Notes: generated from the sequence alone by a model not told the origin. A stretch of DNA of 64,000 nucleotides from Chrysopilus asiliformis (GCA_964034945.1 OZ035960.1:49331002-49395001); one strand, 5' to 3'; positions 33,041 to 45,440 are shown, numbered from the stretch's first letter. Numbers and translations: made by a program.

Positions 33041-35229
33041 AGGGTGTCAGTACTTATGAGAAGAATGACTCCCCTGTATACCGCATTGCTTTGTTTGCTG
33101 GGCACAAAATGGTTTTTATTCGATTGGTAGATAAGCTCCTCAAATATCTAATGTGATGCGGTTATTCCATCAATCTGGGCTCTATTAATAAATCGCGACC
33201 GATGAATGCGAAAGGAACGGAATAAAGATTGGATTATATAAATTCTTATCTAGTTTCATAAAATCTGGACTGATATTATTTGCTTATTTGAAGATCAATG
33301 GATGGTAGATACTAAAGATGATCAGTAATGGTCGTAAGAGCAATTAACAGTTCCGTATTTGCAGCGATTAGGAAACCAGTCCTCACCTGGCGATAAAAGA
33401 TTCATTTTACGTGACTGAAATCATCCATCAAGCATTAGATCGGTTCAATGGAATTCTAGAAAATAGCAGTGCAATGTCATTAATCTAACTCCGATCGCTA
33501 AATAAATTTCTTTAAGTGCAGATACTAATAATAATCACGTATTTTTCATAAAGAATATAGATTTTAATCGTAGGTCAGTCATAATTCTGCTTGGATTCTC
33601 AGTGGATAATGAAGCGTAGAAAAGCTACTTTCGGTTCTGTTGGACATATCACTGTCAGTTCCATATCACTGTCAGTCTTAATATCTTGGATTTGCTGAGA
33701 TCTCAGGGCAACCGAAGTTATTAATCCAATTTAATCAAAAGTCAGAGATTATGACATCTTCCGTGATGCATTTCACCTTTAATTTATCAGTGACGGCAAA
33801 GCGGCTTTTTTCGATGCAAAGTCGCAGTTCGGCAGTTGCAGAATTCGCACAACCTAAAGAAACCATTCGAAACAAAAGATACAAAAAATTCAAATACTGA
33901 AGGACGACCTCGACATTTAAGTAGCTCCATAAATACCTAAAGATATAATTTTTTTCCACTGATTCACATGCGATGTTCAATCTGATTGACTGACTTTGAT
34001 TGACGGTGTCACGCATCAAGTATGCATAAAAATGCAGATATTCCGCTTCAGAATGTACAGGACGCAGCCATGATCGAATTCTGAGTGACGTTGACGTGGC
34101 CAGGTTCGCGGTATTTTTCAAAACTGAGAGAGATCTTCTGAAATCTTTAAGATGATTGAAATGACATTTCAGAAGCATACTTACGAAATTTTCGTGAACC
34201 GAATTAAACGCTTAGGGTTTGATTAATTTGTGTGAAATTAGAACACCGTCGGAGTGATGTGTCTTAATTTTGGGGCATAAAGGATTTCGGCGTTCGCTGA
34301 TGCGATGCAATGCCGAGCAAAAGTGTCAAGTTTCTTTTTTTTCATATAAAAAATTAATGAGGTAATTAACATTTAACCCTCCATCTACCGTCAAAAATCC
34401 TGCCATTATTATTGGAAAACTATTTGTATTAAAGTGATTTTTTGCAACATGAAATCACGTTTGCTTGCATTGGCTCTCAAACAGGGTGGCCAGATTTTCA
34501 AAATGGGAAGTTAGAACATGAAACATTTGCGAAAGAGGGGTAGTGTGGTACTATTTTTTTAGTAATTTTATTTCAATAAACAATTTATGTATTTAAACAA
34601 ATAGCATTTCGTTTCTCAAGGCGTGTGTAAAGCTGTCTAATTGCAGGCTAATTCTAATACATTTCCATTTTAAATTTTAATCCAGTTTTTAAACTGGAAT
34701 TAGAGCGTGAGTTAGCATGAAGTTGAATGTTTCGCAAACACCCTTAGTTAAAAAGGTTTTTTTTTTGTAGAATAATAATAAAAGTTGGGCCATCTTTTGG
34801 TTTCTTTTTAACGTAATTATTTATGGCAGAATTCCACAGAACCAGCCGCAGCAGCCATTTTAATTAAATTGTTAATAATCTGAAAGTGTAGGTACTCTTT
34901 TTAAAAAAGCAACAATTTATTGAAATATTTTGAAATGTGTTGCTTTAGCACGGTTGCCAGATATGGATTATATTTCCCATATTTTATATCGCATACCAAA
35001 ATTTTAAGCCGGAAAAAACGTACTCCAATTGACCAAAAATCGGCCAAACTGGAAACCATAAGTTTTTGTTGTAAGAAATCTATATATGGTCTACCCCTTA
35101 AAGTAGTTTTTTCACCAGATTAGAACAGTCTATACACTGTTTTTCAATTTATTAAAACCTCAGATGTGGGATTAGCTAATTTCAGTTATTTTGGCAATTA
35201 TTTGTACAAATGAATAAAATTTTTTCAGC
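33041..35229. other. Spacer with one long open frame
   Basis: Contains the unrecognised minus frame at 33735-34178 listed separately and a short duplication of ATATCACTGTCAGT near 33645-33675. Otherwise nothing identified. Confidence 0.35.
33735..34178 (-). CDS. Hypothetical 147-codon open frame
   Basis: The longest open frame in the window outside repeats apart from the DUF1091 exon at 8743. No family was recognised. The product is mixed in composition, with a hydrophobic stretch YLWSYLNVEVVLQYLNFLYLLF near residues 80-102 that could be a membrane segment (quoted here in overlapping parts: positions matter more than letters). No splice sites, signal peptide or polyadenylation signal were found to support it. 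In 64 kb and six frames one open frame of this size can occur by chance. Confidence 0.12.
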   Translation of the reverse strand: MLLKCHFNHLKDFRRSLSVLKNTANLATSTSLRIRSWLRPVHSEAEYLHFYAYLMRDTVNQSQSIRLNIACESVEKNYIFRYLWSYLNVEVVLQYLNFLYLLFRMVSLGCANSATAELRLCIEKSRFAVTDKLKVKCITEDVIISDF

Positions 35230-35551
35230 TTGGTCCCAATTCACACGACAAGTTTTTTGATTCATCAATCACGGCTATTCTCTTTTAAACATCCACGAAT
35301 CATTCACGGCCATTTACACGATGAATGTTTTGACGTGCGTCTTTTTGACGTTTATGAAAGTTTTTATCGTAAATGAACATGAGCGAATACGAATGAGAGC
35401 AAAAGGGAATAGCGAAAACGGACTTGCGATAACTTTTGGTGAATCAAAAGTTGGTGATTGACCAATTTTTCGCCCTTCCTACATCTCACCCTTCTTGCCA
35501 TCGTTTGGCCGAGACGTGAATCCAAAAACTTATCGTGTGAATCCGGACTAA
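35230..35551. mobile_element. TIR element (MITE)
   Basis: Left end TTGGTCCCAATTCACACGAC then AAGTTTTTTGATTC; the complement of the right end is TTAGTCCGGATTCACACGAT then AAGTTTTTGGATTC. About 34 bp of terminal inverted repeat with few mismatches. Target duplication not evident. The frames crossing it are artefacts. Confidence 0.7.
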
Positions 35552-36649
35552 GTTTCCACTTTAGCATGTCCGACTGCCTACTCTCTAGATCAGGGGTCAT
35601 CAAAGTAACTGTCGCTCCCTTTACAATCAAAATTTGTAACCACTACACATTAAAATACAGCACCGATTCCAACTCGAAAGCACGGCTGAAACCGCAACAC
35701 ACAAGCATTACAGCACACAATAAAAGGTCGATTATAGGGCTACGCTGTTAAAGCCAATCTGTGTGATGAGCCAGCCGAGCCACTAGCTGATGATGGCTGC
35801 TCTAGATTATACTGTCTCTGGCTTCGATGAATTCGAAAAGTGACATATTTCACCCACGGTTAGAAAAAATCATGTTATGTGAAAGTTCAAGCCAATTCAA
35901 TTGAAACAGTCTTGTTTAGTACAATTGAGCTTATTGCTAAATATTACGGGACCTTTTCTATAACAGTTGGACTCGGGAGACGGGGTGGCAAAACAGGACC
36001 TCCGAAAACGGGACACCACTGGCTGTATCCCTATTTATTTGTTCGTTTATAACTCGAGAATTACTACTCCGATTTGGATCAAATTCAAGGGTGAAGATCT
36101 TGGTATTAAGGGAACATGGATGAAAGTATCAGACAAGCCAACTTTAAATATTTGAATTCTCTTCAGCCAACGTCAGAACACTACAAGATCCTTTGGTCTT
36201 CGTTGATGCAGCATTGCTCTTCTATTTTGACTACGCTATTTCATTATTGTCAAGTCATCCGTGGATTTCTTTTTAAATTTATAGTATGCATGTCTAAAAA
36301 CATGTAGAGATTTTATATGAAAATTAATTTTTTTTTCGGTATGGCATCACGGTTTAACCATTTTGTGGCGAGGAATCAGCTGAGCCTTTTTTCGCGCAAG
36401 TTTAAGTTATAATTGGATCATTCAGGCTAAAATAAGGCGAAAAACCACAGCAAACTAACTTTTTTTCCAATTTTTCACAGCAAAAAAACTTAAAATATAT
36501 AAATTTTATTTTTCTCCCACAATACATCAGCAATAAAACTTTTTAAGTTAAAACTTTTTAAGTTTTTATTGCTGATGTATTTTATGAGAAAAAAACAGAA
36601 TTTTTCAAGCAGGTTGTTAACAGAATTTTTCAAGCTAAATTCCAAAATA
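35552..36649. other. Spacer with a small hairpin
   Basis: AATACATCAGCAATAAAAC at about 36521-36539 pairs with GTTTTTATTGCTGATGTATT at 36562-36581, a 19-bp stem. No gene identified; frames at 35967-36307 are unsupported. Confidence 0.4.
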
Positions 36650-37287
36650 CAGGGCTGGAATCACGTATAGTGACAAGTAATAATCATTTGGGTGGTAGTT
36701 TAAAGTGACAGTTTTCATAAAAGGCATCGCGTAAAACTATTATTTTTGGCATCACCCGAGAATACAGGGGTGAAATCGCGTAAGGTGATAGTTGATGGTG
36801 ACTGTCATCAGTCAATTTTTCGGACTTAAATGAGATTGTAACTATCAACATTTTGGCCAAAATTTTCTAATAAAAAGCGACTACAAAATGTGATTTCATT
36901 TTGCTTAAAATTTGCAAATTTCTCCGACTCCCGAAAAATTTTCCAGACACAATTTCTGCATTTTGCTATTAATATGTTTCTGGCTTTGTGAGTAAAGTCG
37001 CCTCTTGTTGATCGCTTGGATGTTTTTATCTGTCTGATTATTTGAATTTTGATTTACAAACAGTAAATTTTGCAATTTATCACTAAATCAATCACAAATA
37101 AAATCTAAAAGTGCAAAAATTAGGTGTTTTTTTATTCTACCCGTATGGGGATTATATCTAAATTTTAATAGTTTGTATTGAAAGTACTTTCGAGTGACAA
37201 TTTGGGTCATTATCTCCTTACGTGATTCCGACACCGGTGATAGTTAATAGTTACAATCACTTGTCACCTGACACGGTTCCAGCCCTG
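36650..37287. mobile_element. hAT-like TIR element
   Basis: Ends CAGGGCTGGAATCACG and the complement of CGTGATTCC-type words: the right terminus reads GGTTCCAGCCCTG. Both ends continue with GTGACAAGT / ACTTGTCAC. The CAGGGCTGGAA start is hAT-like, but the flanks (CCAAAATA, GATTGGGA) do not show a duplication. GTGATAGTT words recur inside. Confidence 0.6.
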
Positions 37288-40200
37288 GATTGGGATGGTT
37301 CTTGAGACGAATTATCCCATTAGGCGCCAAAGGTGTAAAGGGCATTGCTAATACCGTCACAATATTGTTCTTATATTATCGATTTAGAAATTTTTCTTCG
37401 TTTTTCTTACATCACAAACAAGACCTTAGAAAATTTTAAGTCGGTAGCTGGCTTTTTCGCAAGTCTTTTTTTTTGTTATTCGTTGTAATGGGCAAATGCA
37501 ACCGCTTTGTTATCTTAATTCCGCCATCCAAAAATTAGTTCTACGTGTAAAAAACGATCTGGTAAACCAGATATATTCAGAAAGTGTAGCTTTTTTTAAA
37601 ATATCAAGCATAAAATCAATATGAAATTTCATAAAACGCAAATAAAATATCATAATCACTCATATCCTTCGAAGCAGGCACCCTGTAAGCACTCATCCCC
37701 ATACCCTCCCGTATTTCATGTGTTTGAGCTACAGAGTGTAAAAAAATTTCGACTCCCGCGAATGATTTATATGAATGAATCGCAACGCCAAATGTTTTTC
37801 GAGGGTAAGGTGTGCGACCGAAATGGAAAATCGATGTCGAATCGAGTAACAGAAAGGAATCGAGATAATATGCTTTTTAAAAGACGCAGAAATAAAAATA
37901 AAAAGTAAAAAAAACTAAACTTACAACTCCGTAGGGGTAATTTACGAGCATTCATGAATTACACGATTTACGAATGAATTTCTGGTAGATAAAATCGTGG
38001 CATTGGTGTGAGTGGAATTAGATTCAAAATTGTGGTGGTGTGTGGCACCAACACATGTCCTTGAGGATTCTCAAAAATGATCATTAAAGAGACTTAGGAA
38101 ATCAGGGGAAATTTCTTAAGAGTTTTCAATTAAGGGAACTGTTTTTCTCTTTTCCCATCGGCTAGTTTGAAACAACGAAAATAGGTGGCGTTTTAAGAGA
38201 AAACAGTCTATATTTCTGGTTCATGCGGCTCCTCATCGTGGTGTATAGAGGGTGCCGAAAATACAAGTCCAAGAACCTATCGGCACGGTTGGATAGTGTA
38301 TGTACACCCACACTACAAAACAGCGCTGGCTGCTTACAGTTCTGTCAAAATCAAAAACAATATTCATTCCCCGTCGATACGCGTATCGTCGCAAAACGTG
38401 TACCGATTGGATTTTGTCGTCGGCGGCCTTCAAAAGCGATTTTTACAGATTTTTTAAAAATCTAACTTCCACCTGGCCGGACATTTTATTTTGAAAATTA
38501 ACAAAAAATCGGTTCCCATCGTGTGTGATTTGCGAAAATTCGATTTTTTAAAAAATTAACTAAACGCTTAAACAAAATTCGATGAAAAAACTGTTTTAAA
38601 TCGAACGATTTATGAGAATTTGTCGAAAATCATAAATGACAGTTTCATAAGATATTTTATTTCGATATTAGCTGTCAATTTGACAGTTCGTCGTGTGCTG
38701 ACATATCAAAATTTGACCCGTTACTCTTTAATGTCATTTCGTTCGCTGCGACTATTGATTGATTGACAAGTTCTGTAACTGTCAAAAATTGGAACGCACA
38801 TTTCGACCGGTCAAAATTTTCTACCCCAAATTGTTTTGCCGTTTTTTTTGGGAGAGTCGCACAAACACTTAGGAACAGAGGTTTTTTTTCGAGTTTGTTT
38901 TTAGTTTGATAGAATATGCCGGTAATTTCGGGTGGAAGGGGTATCGGCTTTCAGTAGGCACTTTTTCAATAATCCTGCCTATATAACACGATTTTGTGCA
39001 GCGTGTTGTGTAAAAATATGTGAATAGTGATGTGTGTTGAATGTATAGGCAATATATTACGGTTAGTGCGTAGTGTGTGTGCCGCGCGGCGTGGAAACCT
39101 GCGTAACTTTTGTACTCAAAATTCCGCTCTCTGCTCTTAAATTTTCCCAATTTTTTTTTCTGTTTGACGTTTATCGCTATATTTCTGTCTTCTTCTTTTA
39201 TTTTCGGCGTTGCGAAATTGTTGTTGGTGTGTGTTGTTTTTTTCTTTTGACTTACGGCCGTTTCGTTTGATTGTGAAGAAAAACACGCGGTTCATAAATC
39301 CACCCACCCACCCATTTATCCACCCAATCCGTCTAAAATGCGAGCTACCGTGTGCGATCCCATCCCACTGAACACTTGTTTGTTTGCGTGCCACCTTGCG
39401 GTCTGATTTTCAATAAGGAAAGTAAATAAACAAAACACAAGTGCCGTTAAAGGGTTAAAAAAAGGCGGGAAAATATTGTGACATGAAATTTTAGTGAGGT
39501 AATTTTTTTTTATTTCCCAACGGAAACGGTTGCGTAATTAAAATGCTTGATAGAATTTATGAATTACTCAAATTTGAATAAAAATCTGATTTAAGATATT
39601 AAATAACAAATATTTTAGTTCACTAAAAATCAAAAGAAATAAATGGTGAATTTTGATATTCTCAAGAATATTCCTTTTTGTTAAAAAAAAGTTCAAGTTT
39701 TGTGAATTTTAAGGGAAGAACTAGCCTATAATGAAATATTTTAGCAATTGCTGTTCATACTTTCAACAAGTAAGTGCTTCAAATGCTTTTTTATCCATAT
39801 GTTTTTAAAATTTTTCTTTTATAAAATAGGTAACTGTTATAGTTTTCGTATCCCATCTTCGAACAAAAAAGACCAAAAAATCTCTATTAATTTAGTATCT
39901 TGGAACATGGTTGGAATGTCTAACCTTCAGGCTACCGGCATTTTTTCATCAATATTATACATTTTTATTTTAAATATTTGTTATATATTTGAAATCTACA
40001 TATTGCGTAGAGTCGCTGAGATTGTAATGGCTTTATCCGGGGCCACCCCGGCAGTCTAAAGTTAATGATTTGGTACTTTGTTGGTGACATAAATAGTTTT
40101 CAAGAAATTAGCAAAAAATAGTCATTTTAAACATTTCCTTGATCTCCATCTAGTATTCACCCTGATGATTGACTTAATCTTCATTTTTATTTTCACCGGT

Positions 40201-40446
40201 GAAGAAAATCTAACAACACTAGAGGTGAGTCGTAGGTGAATTCACTAGTGAACGTTCATCCAAGTGAGTGTCACCGAATCACTAGTGAATTACTTGACAT
40301 TCATGAGGTCTGCTGGGATGTTTTAAAGAACAAGAACAATTTTTATTTTTTTGTTTATTCAAAAAAAAAAACTCGTTGGAGTCCCAATAGCTCACCCTAA
40401 ACCGGATATCACAGAATTACGTCGACTTCGGTTAGCAGCAATAGGG
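37288..40446. other. Spacer with a possible promoter-like segment
   Basis: The interval 38680-39480 differs in texture: less AT-rich, TGTG/GTTG-rich, with CCGCGCGGCG at 39083-39091 region and a short ATG frame at 39338. It could be a promoter and 5' leader of a gene with exons outside the window. A 103-codon plus frame at 39748-40059 is not recognised. Confidence 0.25.
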
Positions 40447-40449
40447 TTA

Positions 40450-40589
40450 AAGCCCAATTCAGACTAACGATTGCGATTGCGATTACGATTGAAGGTTCTC
40501 GATCAATGAGATCAAAGCTATCAACGACAGGAATATGAAAGCTTTGATCTCATTGGTCGAGCAATCGCAATCGTTAGTCTGAATTGGGC
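40450..40589. mobile_element. Palindromic MITE, TTA-flanked
   Basis: 140 bp. Arms AAGCCCAATTCAGACTAACG then ATTGCGATTGC, and the complement of GTTAGTCTGAATTGGGC. TTA lies on both sides (40447-40449, 40590-40592). The inner AAAGCTTTGATCTCATTG word is also inverted. A TTA duplication with G/C-rich ends points to PIF/Harbinger. Confidence 0.75.
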
Positions 40590-40592
40590 TTA

Positions 40593-41005
40593 TGCTTGGA
40601 GCCTAATGAACGCAACGCGAACGCAGAAACTGTCACTTACAAGTTTGTTCCATAGAAATCCTTTTGAAGTGAGCACAGTGAACGCAACTACAACGCAAAA
40701 GTTTGCAAACTTCTAACTTTGCCGCAGAATTCTGCGTTGACAGTTCATAAAGTGAGGTTGGGGAAATGTTGTTCGAGGAAAAATTGATAGCCTTAGCGCA
40801 AAGAACAAAGATAAAGACCAAAAAAAGCAAGTTATCGCTTCATAATTATCCATTTTTGTAATTTTGCCAGCTTTATACCACTTTATATTATGTCACTTGT
40901 ACTACTTCACGAGATGCCATTGGGCTCTGCCGCTGAAATGTCGCGCTGCGTGACAGTTCACAACGTTGGAGTTGCGTTCGTGTTGCGTTCATTGGGCTCC
41001 GGAGG
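40593..41005. mobile_element. TTA-flanked MITE (family E), copy 1
   Basis: 413 bp with ends TGCTTGGAGCCTAATGAACG and complement CCTCCGGAGCCCAATGAACG, both followed by CAACGCGAACGCA-like words. Flanked by TTA at 40590-40592 and 41006-41008. The left TTA is shared with the preceding MITE. Copy 2 is at 44743-45173 with the same ends and flanks. PIF/Harbinger is the likely superfamily. Confidence 0.8.
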
Positions 41006-41359
41006 TTAAGGACTATTCGCATTTTTCAATGTTTTACGCTATGCAGAAACAGAAAATTACCGTGTAATCCAAGACTAAAACCAATAGATGAAATTTGTTG
41101 ACTTGTGTAATTTAGGTATTTAGAGCTTACTGAATCGCTTATGTAAACGATACCAACCTCAGTAAGAGATTATGTATTACAATCCGTTACAATAGTAAGT
41201 TCTTAAAATTTTCATCTAAAAATCAATCAATTATTATCAATTAAAGGGTGATAAATATTCCATTGACAAATCAAAATACCGTTTGCAAAACACGCATTGA
41301 ATTGTACAAAACAAAGCGCACACACATTCACATGAACAAAGAAACCTAGAATTGCGAGA

Positions 41360-41605
41360 TTTTTATACCCGTATGGTGAAACCCAAGGGTATATTAACTT
41401 TGCCTTACCGTTTGTAACGCCAAGATCCCATCATCACACACAAAAATGAATTACACCAGTGTGTTTAGAATGATAAACAAAAATTGAATTTTACATGTCC
41501 GTCCTTCCGTCCGTCCGTCTGTCTGTCTGCCCGTCCGTCTGTGGCGGGGATTGCGGGCGCAGGGATTGAGCTACAGATTTGAAATTTTGCGCAGATCCGT
41601 GTTTC
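41360..41605 (+). mobile_element. DINE-1-like element, 5' part
   Basis: TATACCCGTATGGTGAAACC, GGGTATATTAACTTTGCCTT, CCAGTGTGTTTAGAATG, the TCCG/TCTG microsatellite and TTGCGGGCGC, then it stops at GATCCGTGTTTC where a TIR element begins. The 3' part is not found beyond that element. Confidence 0.75.
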
Positions 41606-42491
41606 GTGCCGTTCCACATGAGAGTAAATACGCGAGTAACTCTCAAAAACTCTCGAGAGTTATAGGTCAACCACAATGAAGGCGGCAAGCGGCAGCGGCG
41701 ACGGCGGGCGGCATGGCACCGCCACACATACCGCCGAACCAGCTACAATGATAGCGGCAGCGGCACCATGATAGCGGCATGCCTCTGACAAAATTGAAAC
41801 ATCAAAACTTATTTAATTCGTCCGCTACTTCACTCCATTTATTTTCCTTGATTTTATATCCTTATATTGAGGATGGGCCAAATCGTAGAGCATTGGATTT
41901 CCTTTCACGAACTCGATTAATTTTTTCTCCGTTGTCGGCATCTTGGGAAATCAAAACGTCAAAAAAACTGCATAGAATGTGGCGCCGAATGTGGTGATTG
42001 TCACAAAACAACGAAGAAAAATCGGCATAGACTGTGGCGTCGAATGTGGTGGTTTTCATAAAACATTTTGGGCGGCGGCGGCAAGTTTGACTTGGATTCA
42101 AACTCGGCGGCGACGGAAAAAGTGTGCTGCCGTTGCCGCTGTATTGTAGCAGCTCTCGTTGCGTTACATTAGTGCAAAAAAACTGCCGCCCGCCGCTGCC
42201 GCTCACCGCCTTTACTGTGGTTGAACCATTACTCGCAGGAAGTTGTCCATTTGAGAGTTAATTTCGGCGATTTTTCTATCGCTACTAGCGAAATTCAAAC
42301 GCTGTTCGTATCTGGCGAGCTACTCTCCGAGAGTTCAGTGGAGGCCTGCCGACTAGAGAGTAGAATCACTTTTAACACCTCGCAGAAACTAGTTCGCGAG
42401 TTTCTGCGAGCGACTCTCAGAGACGTGTCCATTTGCGAGTAGCTACTATCGAGAGGTTCTCGCCGGCATTTACTCTCATGTGGAGCGGCAC
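41606..42491. mobile_element. TIR element with a second TIR element inside
   Basis: Ends GTGCCGTTCCACATGAGAGT and, on the complement, GTGCCGCTCCACATGAGAGT, both then AAAT. The interior near both ends repeats CGAGTAACTCTC, CTCTCGAGAGT and CGCGAG words. No target duplication was fixed. A GC-rich element occupies 41663-42228. Confidence 0.7.
41663..42228. mobile_element. GC-rich TTA-flanked TIR element, nested
   Basis: Ends TAGGTCAACCACAATGAAGG and complement TGGTTCAACCACAGTAAAGG, then CGG-rich arms with GCGGCAGCGGCG. Flanked by TTA at 41660-41662 and 42229-42231. Excision would restore GAGAGTTACTCGCAGG in the host. Its GCGGC arms make it the most GC-rich patch in the window. Probable PIF/Harbinger MITE. 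Confidence 0.7.
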
Positions 42492-42653
42492 CTTAAAACG
42501 AAAAGTGTATAAGTATCTTAAACTAGATTTTGTTCAAAATAGTTTTCTTTGCTCTCTTATAAAAATTTGATTTTTTTGTTTCCTAATTTATAAATAATTA
42601 ATTACTATTCATTGGAATTGAAAGGCCACACTTTTATTTATTTAAAAAACATA

Positions 42654-43230
42654 ACAAAAGCTATAATTGCCAATCTGGCAATCATTGGAGACCCGTATGG
42701 TGATATTCGTATCAAAATTCGAACAGTTGTACCAAAATTCCACTTTGAAGTCAAACTTTCCAATAAGATTTTTTAAAATTTATTCCAATCGGATTTTGAT
42801 GTATGGGAGTTTTATGTAGAATCATATCCTAAATAACTTTTGTTCTTGCACTTTTTTGATAAGATGCACCGTTTTTGAGATATTCGCAAAAAAAGTTTTC
42901 GTTCGTATGGGGGGTACCCCCCCTAATGGTCCATTTTTGCCCATTAACGAACTTAGCCTCGCATTTTACGAAAAACGGATCCACGCAAAATTTCAAGTCT
43001 CTAGCTCAATCCGTGCGCCCGCAATCCGCGCCACAGACAGACGGACAGACAGACGGACGGACAGACGGACAGACAGACGGACAGACGGACGGACATGCAA
43101 AAATTAAATATTTTTATCATTGTAAACACACTGGTGTAATTCATTTTTTTGTGCGATGACGGGATCTTGGCGTTACAAACGGTAAGGCAAAGTTAATATA
43201 CCCTTTGGTTTCACCATACGGGTATAAAAA
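42654..43230 (-). mobile_element. DINE-1-like element, near-complete inverted copy
   Basis: Minus-strand copy with the 3' hairpin words, subterminal ACCCGTATGGTGATA, GGTACCCCCC block near 42914, microsatellite (43033-43095) and 5' end TTTCACCATACGGGTATAAA. Closely similar to 21661-22218 in the other orientation. With 41360-41605 it brackets the TIR elements at 41606-42491. Confidence 0.8.
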
Positions 43231-44742
43231 TATAAAAATGGTGATTGTATCAACCAAGCGATTTTTCAACCATTTTATTCGATTTGATAAGTGATTGATA
43301 TTTCCCTTAGTTAACGAACCAACATGTTAAAAAACATCTTTGACTGTTTACAAAAGTGTTTACCAATAAATTGTGTAAAGTTGACTGGCTTCCAGTTGAA
43401 ATCAACTTCATTGGTTGATTGCCTTGTTTCTCCGAGTGCAACAAAAAATCAGGGTAATTTGCTTAAAAGATTCAGAAGAAGCTTATCCACACATCATTAT
43501 TTGCCACCCAATCAGGAGCACCCATGAGGCCAATCCGGTTGCTCACCCACGCTCGTGAAGAATTTAAAGCAGCCAACCTACGTTTTTGAAATGCTAATTA
43601 AAAATTATATACTAAGCCGATTAGTCGCTTTGACACCGTAATTAAACAAGACCGTGACAAGTGGACATTTCCACGTCAAAAATTACCAAACATTCGGAAT
43701 TTTCGGGGTATTTTCTTGGGTTCGAATTTTGCTCTAGATTTCGAAAAAAATAAATAACAAAAATTTAAAGCAATTTACTTTATTTGGAAGATAACAGAGT
43801 TTTACGAAAAAATTAAAACAGTTTGATTTAATTCGATGATTGAGAAATACATATTTTGACGTCAAAAATAAAAACAGAGAATAAAAAAATAGAAACTAAA
43901 AAATTTCAAGCCATGTCATCAGTTACTGGTCGATATAATCCTTCAAGTGGGTTACAATGTTGAATGTATTGGAGGTTCTGCTTTTTTGTCTCCCGAGTGA
44001 AGTCGTTTGTCTTCAATTTAACTTCAAATGCATGTGGACGAAAATCTTGTTTGATCACCCTCTCGACTTGGCGGTCCATTGCTTTTTATTGAAATACCAC
44101 TTTTTTGTCGATCTCTCGTACAATGGAATGTTTTTAATTATGTGCCAAAAATACAAAATTTTCGTTATATGTTTAGAAATGGGAAATTTATGAAAATTTT
44201 TCCATAATTTGGATACGAATGGCCATAGATTAGGACTTCAAAATTGAATTTAAGACGATTGAAACTTGGCTACCTTAGGTCGAACCGATCATCATCAATA
44301 AAGAAAATAGCGAAAAAATGGAGAAATGTTATGCGCCTCCTGTTTCTTTTGTAGTGAACATTTAAAAAACAAGATTAAACGTTGTGTTTTATATTTTCAG
44401 TTTGTTTTTTTTTTTCGGAAAAATAACAAACAAAAAAATGTTGATGGCTGTGTTGATGGTTGATATTTTGATGAAATTTATTTGAATATTATATCGATTT
44501 TGATATCAAAGATTAAATGATCGATGCGCAATCAGTGAGGAATCGAAATATGACACTATGGCTTTCAAATTGTCAATCGATCGGTTCACATGAATTTTAA
44601 ATTAACGGCGTTTCATTGAAATGACTTAAAATAATGATCACAAAAAATTTAAACTATATTGGACAATATGTGATCACCTCTTGATTTTCTTATTGGAATG
44701 ATATAAAAGTAGGGACTGTCTTTGGCAAACTTTGCCAACTTA
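43231..44742. other. Unannotated spacer
   Basis: AT-rich, with short unsupported frames (43324-43527, 43957-44193). No repeat recognised. Confidence 0.35.
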
Positions 44743-45173
44743 TGCCTGGAGCCCAATGAACGCAACGCGAACGCAGAAACTGTCACTTACAAGTGTGTTC
44801 CATAGAAATCATTTGAAGTGAGCACAGTGAACGCAGTGAACGCACCTACAACGCAAAAGTTTGCAAACTTCTAACTTTGCCGCAGCAATTCTGCGTTGAC
44901 AGTTCATAAAGTGAGGTTGGGGAAATGTTGTTCGTGGAAAAATTGCTAACCTTAGTGCAAAAAACAACAAATAACAAAGATAAAGACCAACAAAGCAAAT
45001 TATCGCTTCAAAATTATTAATTTTTGTAATTTTGCCAGCTTTGTACCACTTTATATTATGTCACTTGTACTACTTCACGAGATGCCATTGGGGTCTGCCG
45101 GTGAAATGTTGCGCTGCGTGACAGTTCACAGCGTTGCAGTTGCGTTCGCGTTGCGTTCATTGGGCTCCAGAGG
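44743..45173. mobile_element. TTA-flanked MITE (family E), copy 2
   Basis: 431 bp, nearly identical to 40593-41005 apart from small indels (an extra GTGAACGCA unit near 44825 and an ATAACAAAG insertion near 44970). Ends TGCCTGGAGCCCAATGAACG and the complement CCTCTGGAGCCCAATGAACG, with TTA at 44740-44742 and 45174-45176. Confidence 0.85.
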
Positions 45174-45232
45174 TTAGATGTTTTGCGTTCAAATGCTTCA
45201 GTATTCGGTAACAACCTAGAGTCGTTTTAATA

Positions 45233-45440
45233 CACGGAGAGAAATATTAGGACATATTCCTACAAAGAATAGGATTTTATGTGGCAGTGAATATTTTTGG
45301 TAATTACTACCAAACAAAAGGGGAATTTATGCCAAATAACAGGATATTTTCCCACAATTATAGGAATAATTCCCTATTTTCAGGGAATCATTGCAGAAGC
45401 TCCTCTGTCTCGTGTATTCCTAATTAGATTTCTCTCCGTG
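45233..45440. mobile_element. Short TA-type MITE
   Basis: Ends CACGGAGAGAAAT and ATTTCTCTCCGTG, preceded by TA and followed by CA (probably a mutated TA). The end resembles the CACCCAGAGAAAA and CACTCAGAAAAA elements elsewhere here. Inside are ATAGGA/TCCTA words in both directions. Confidence 0.65.
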
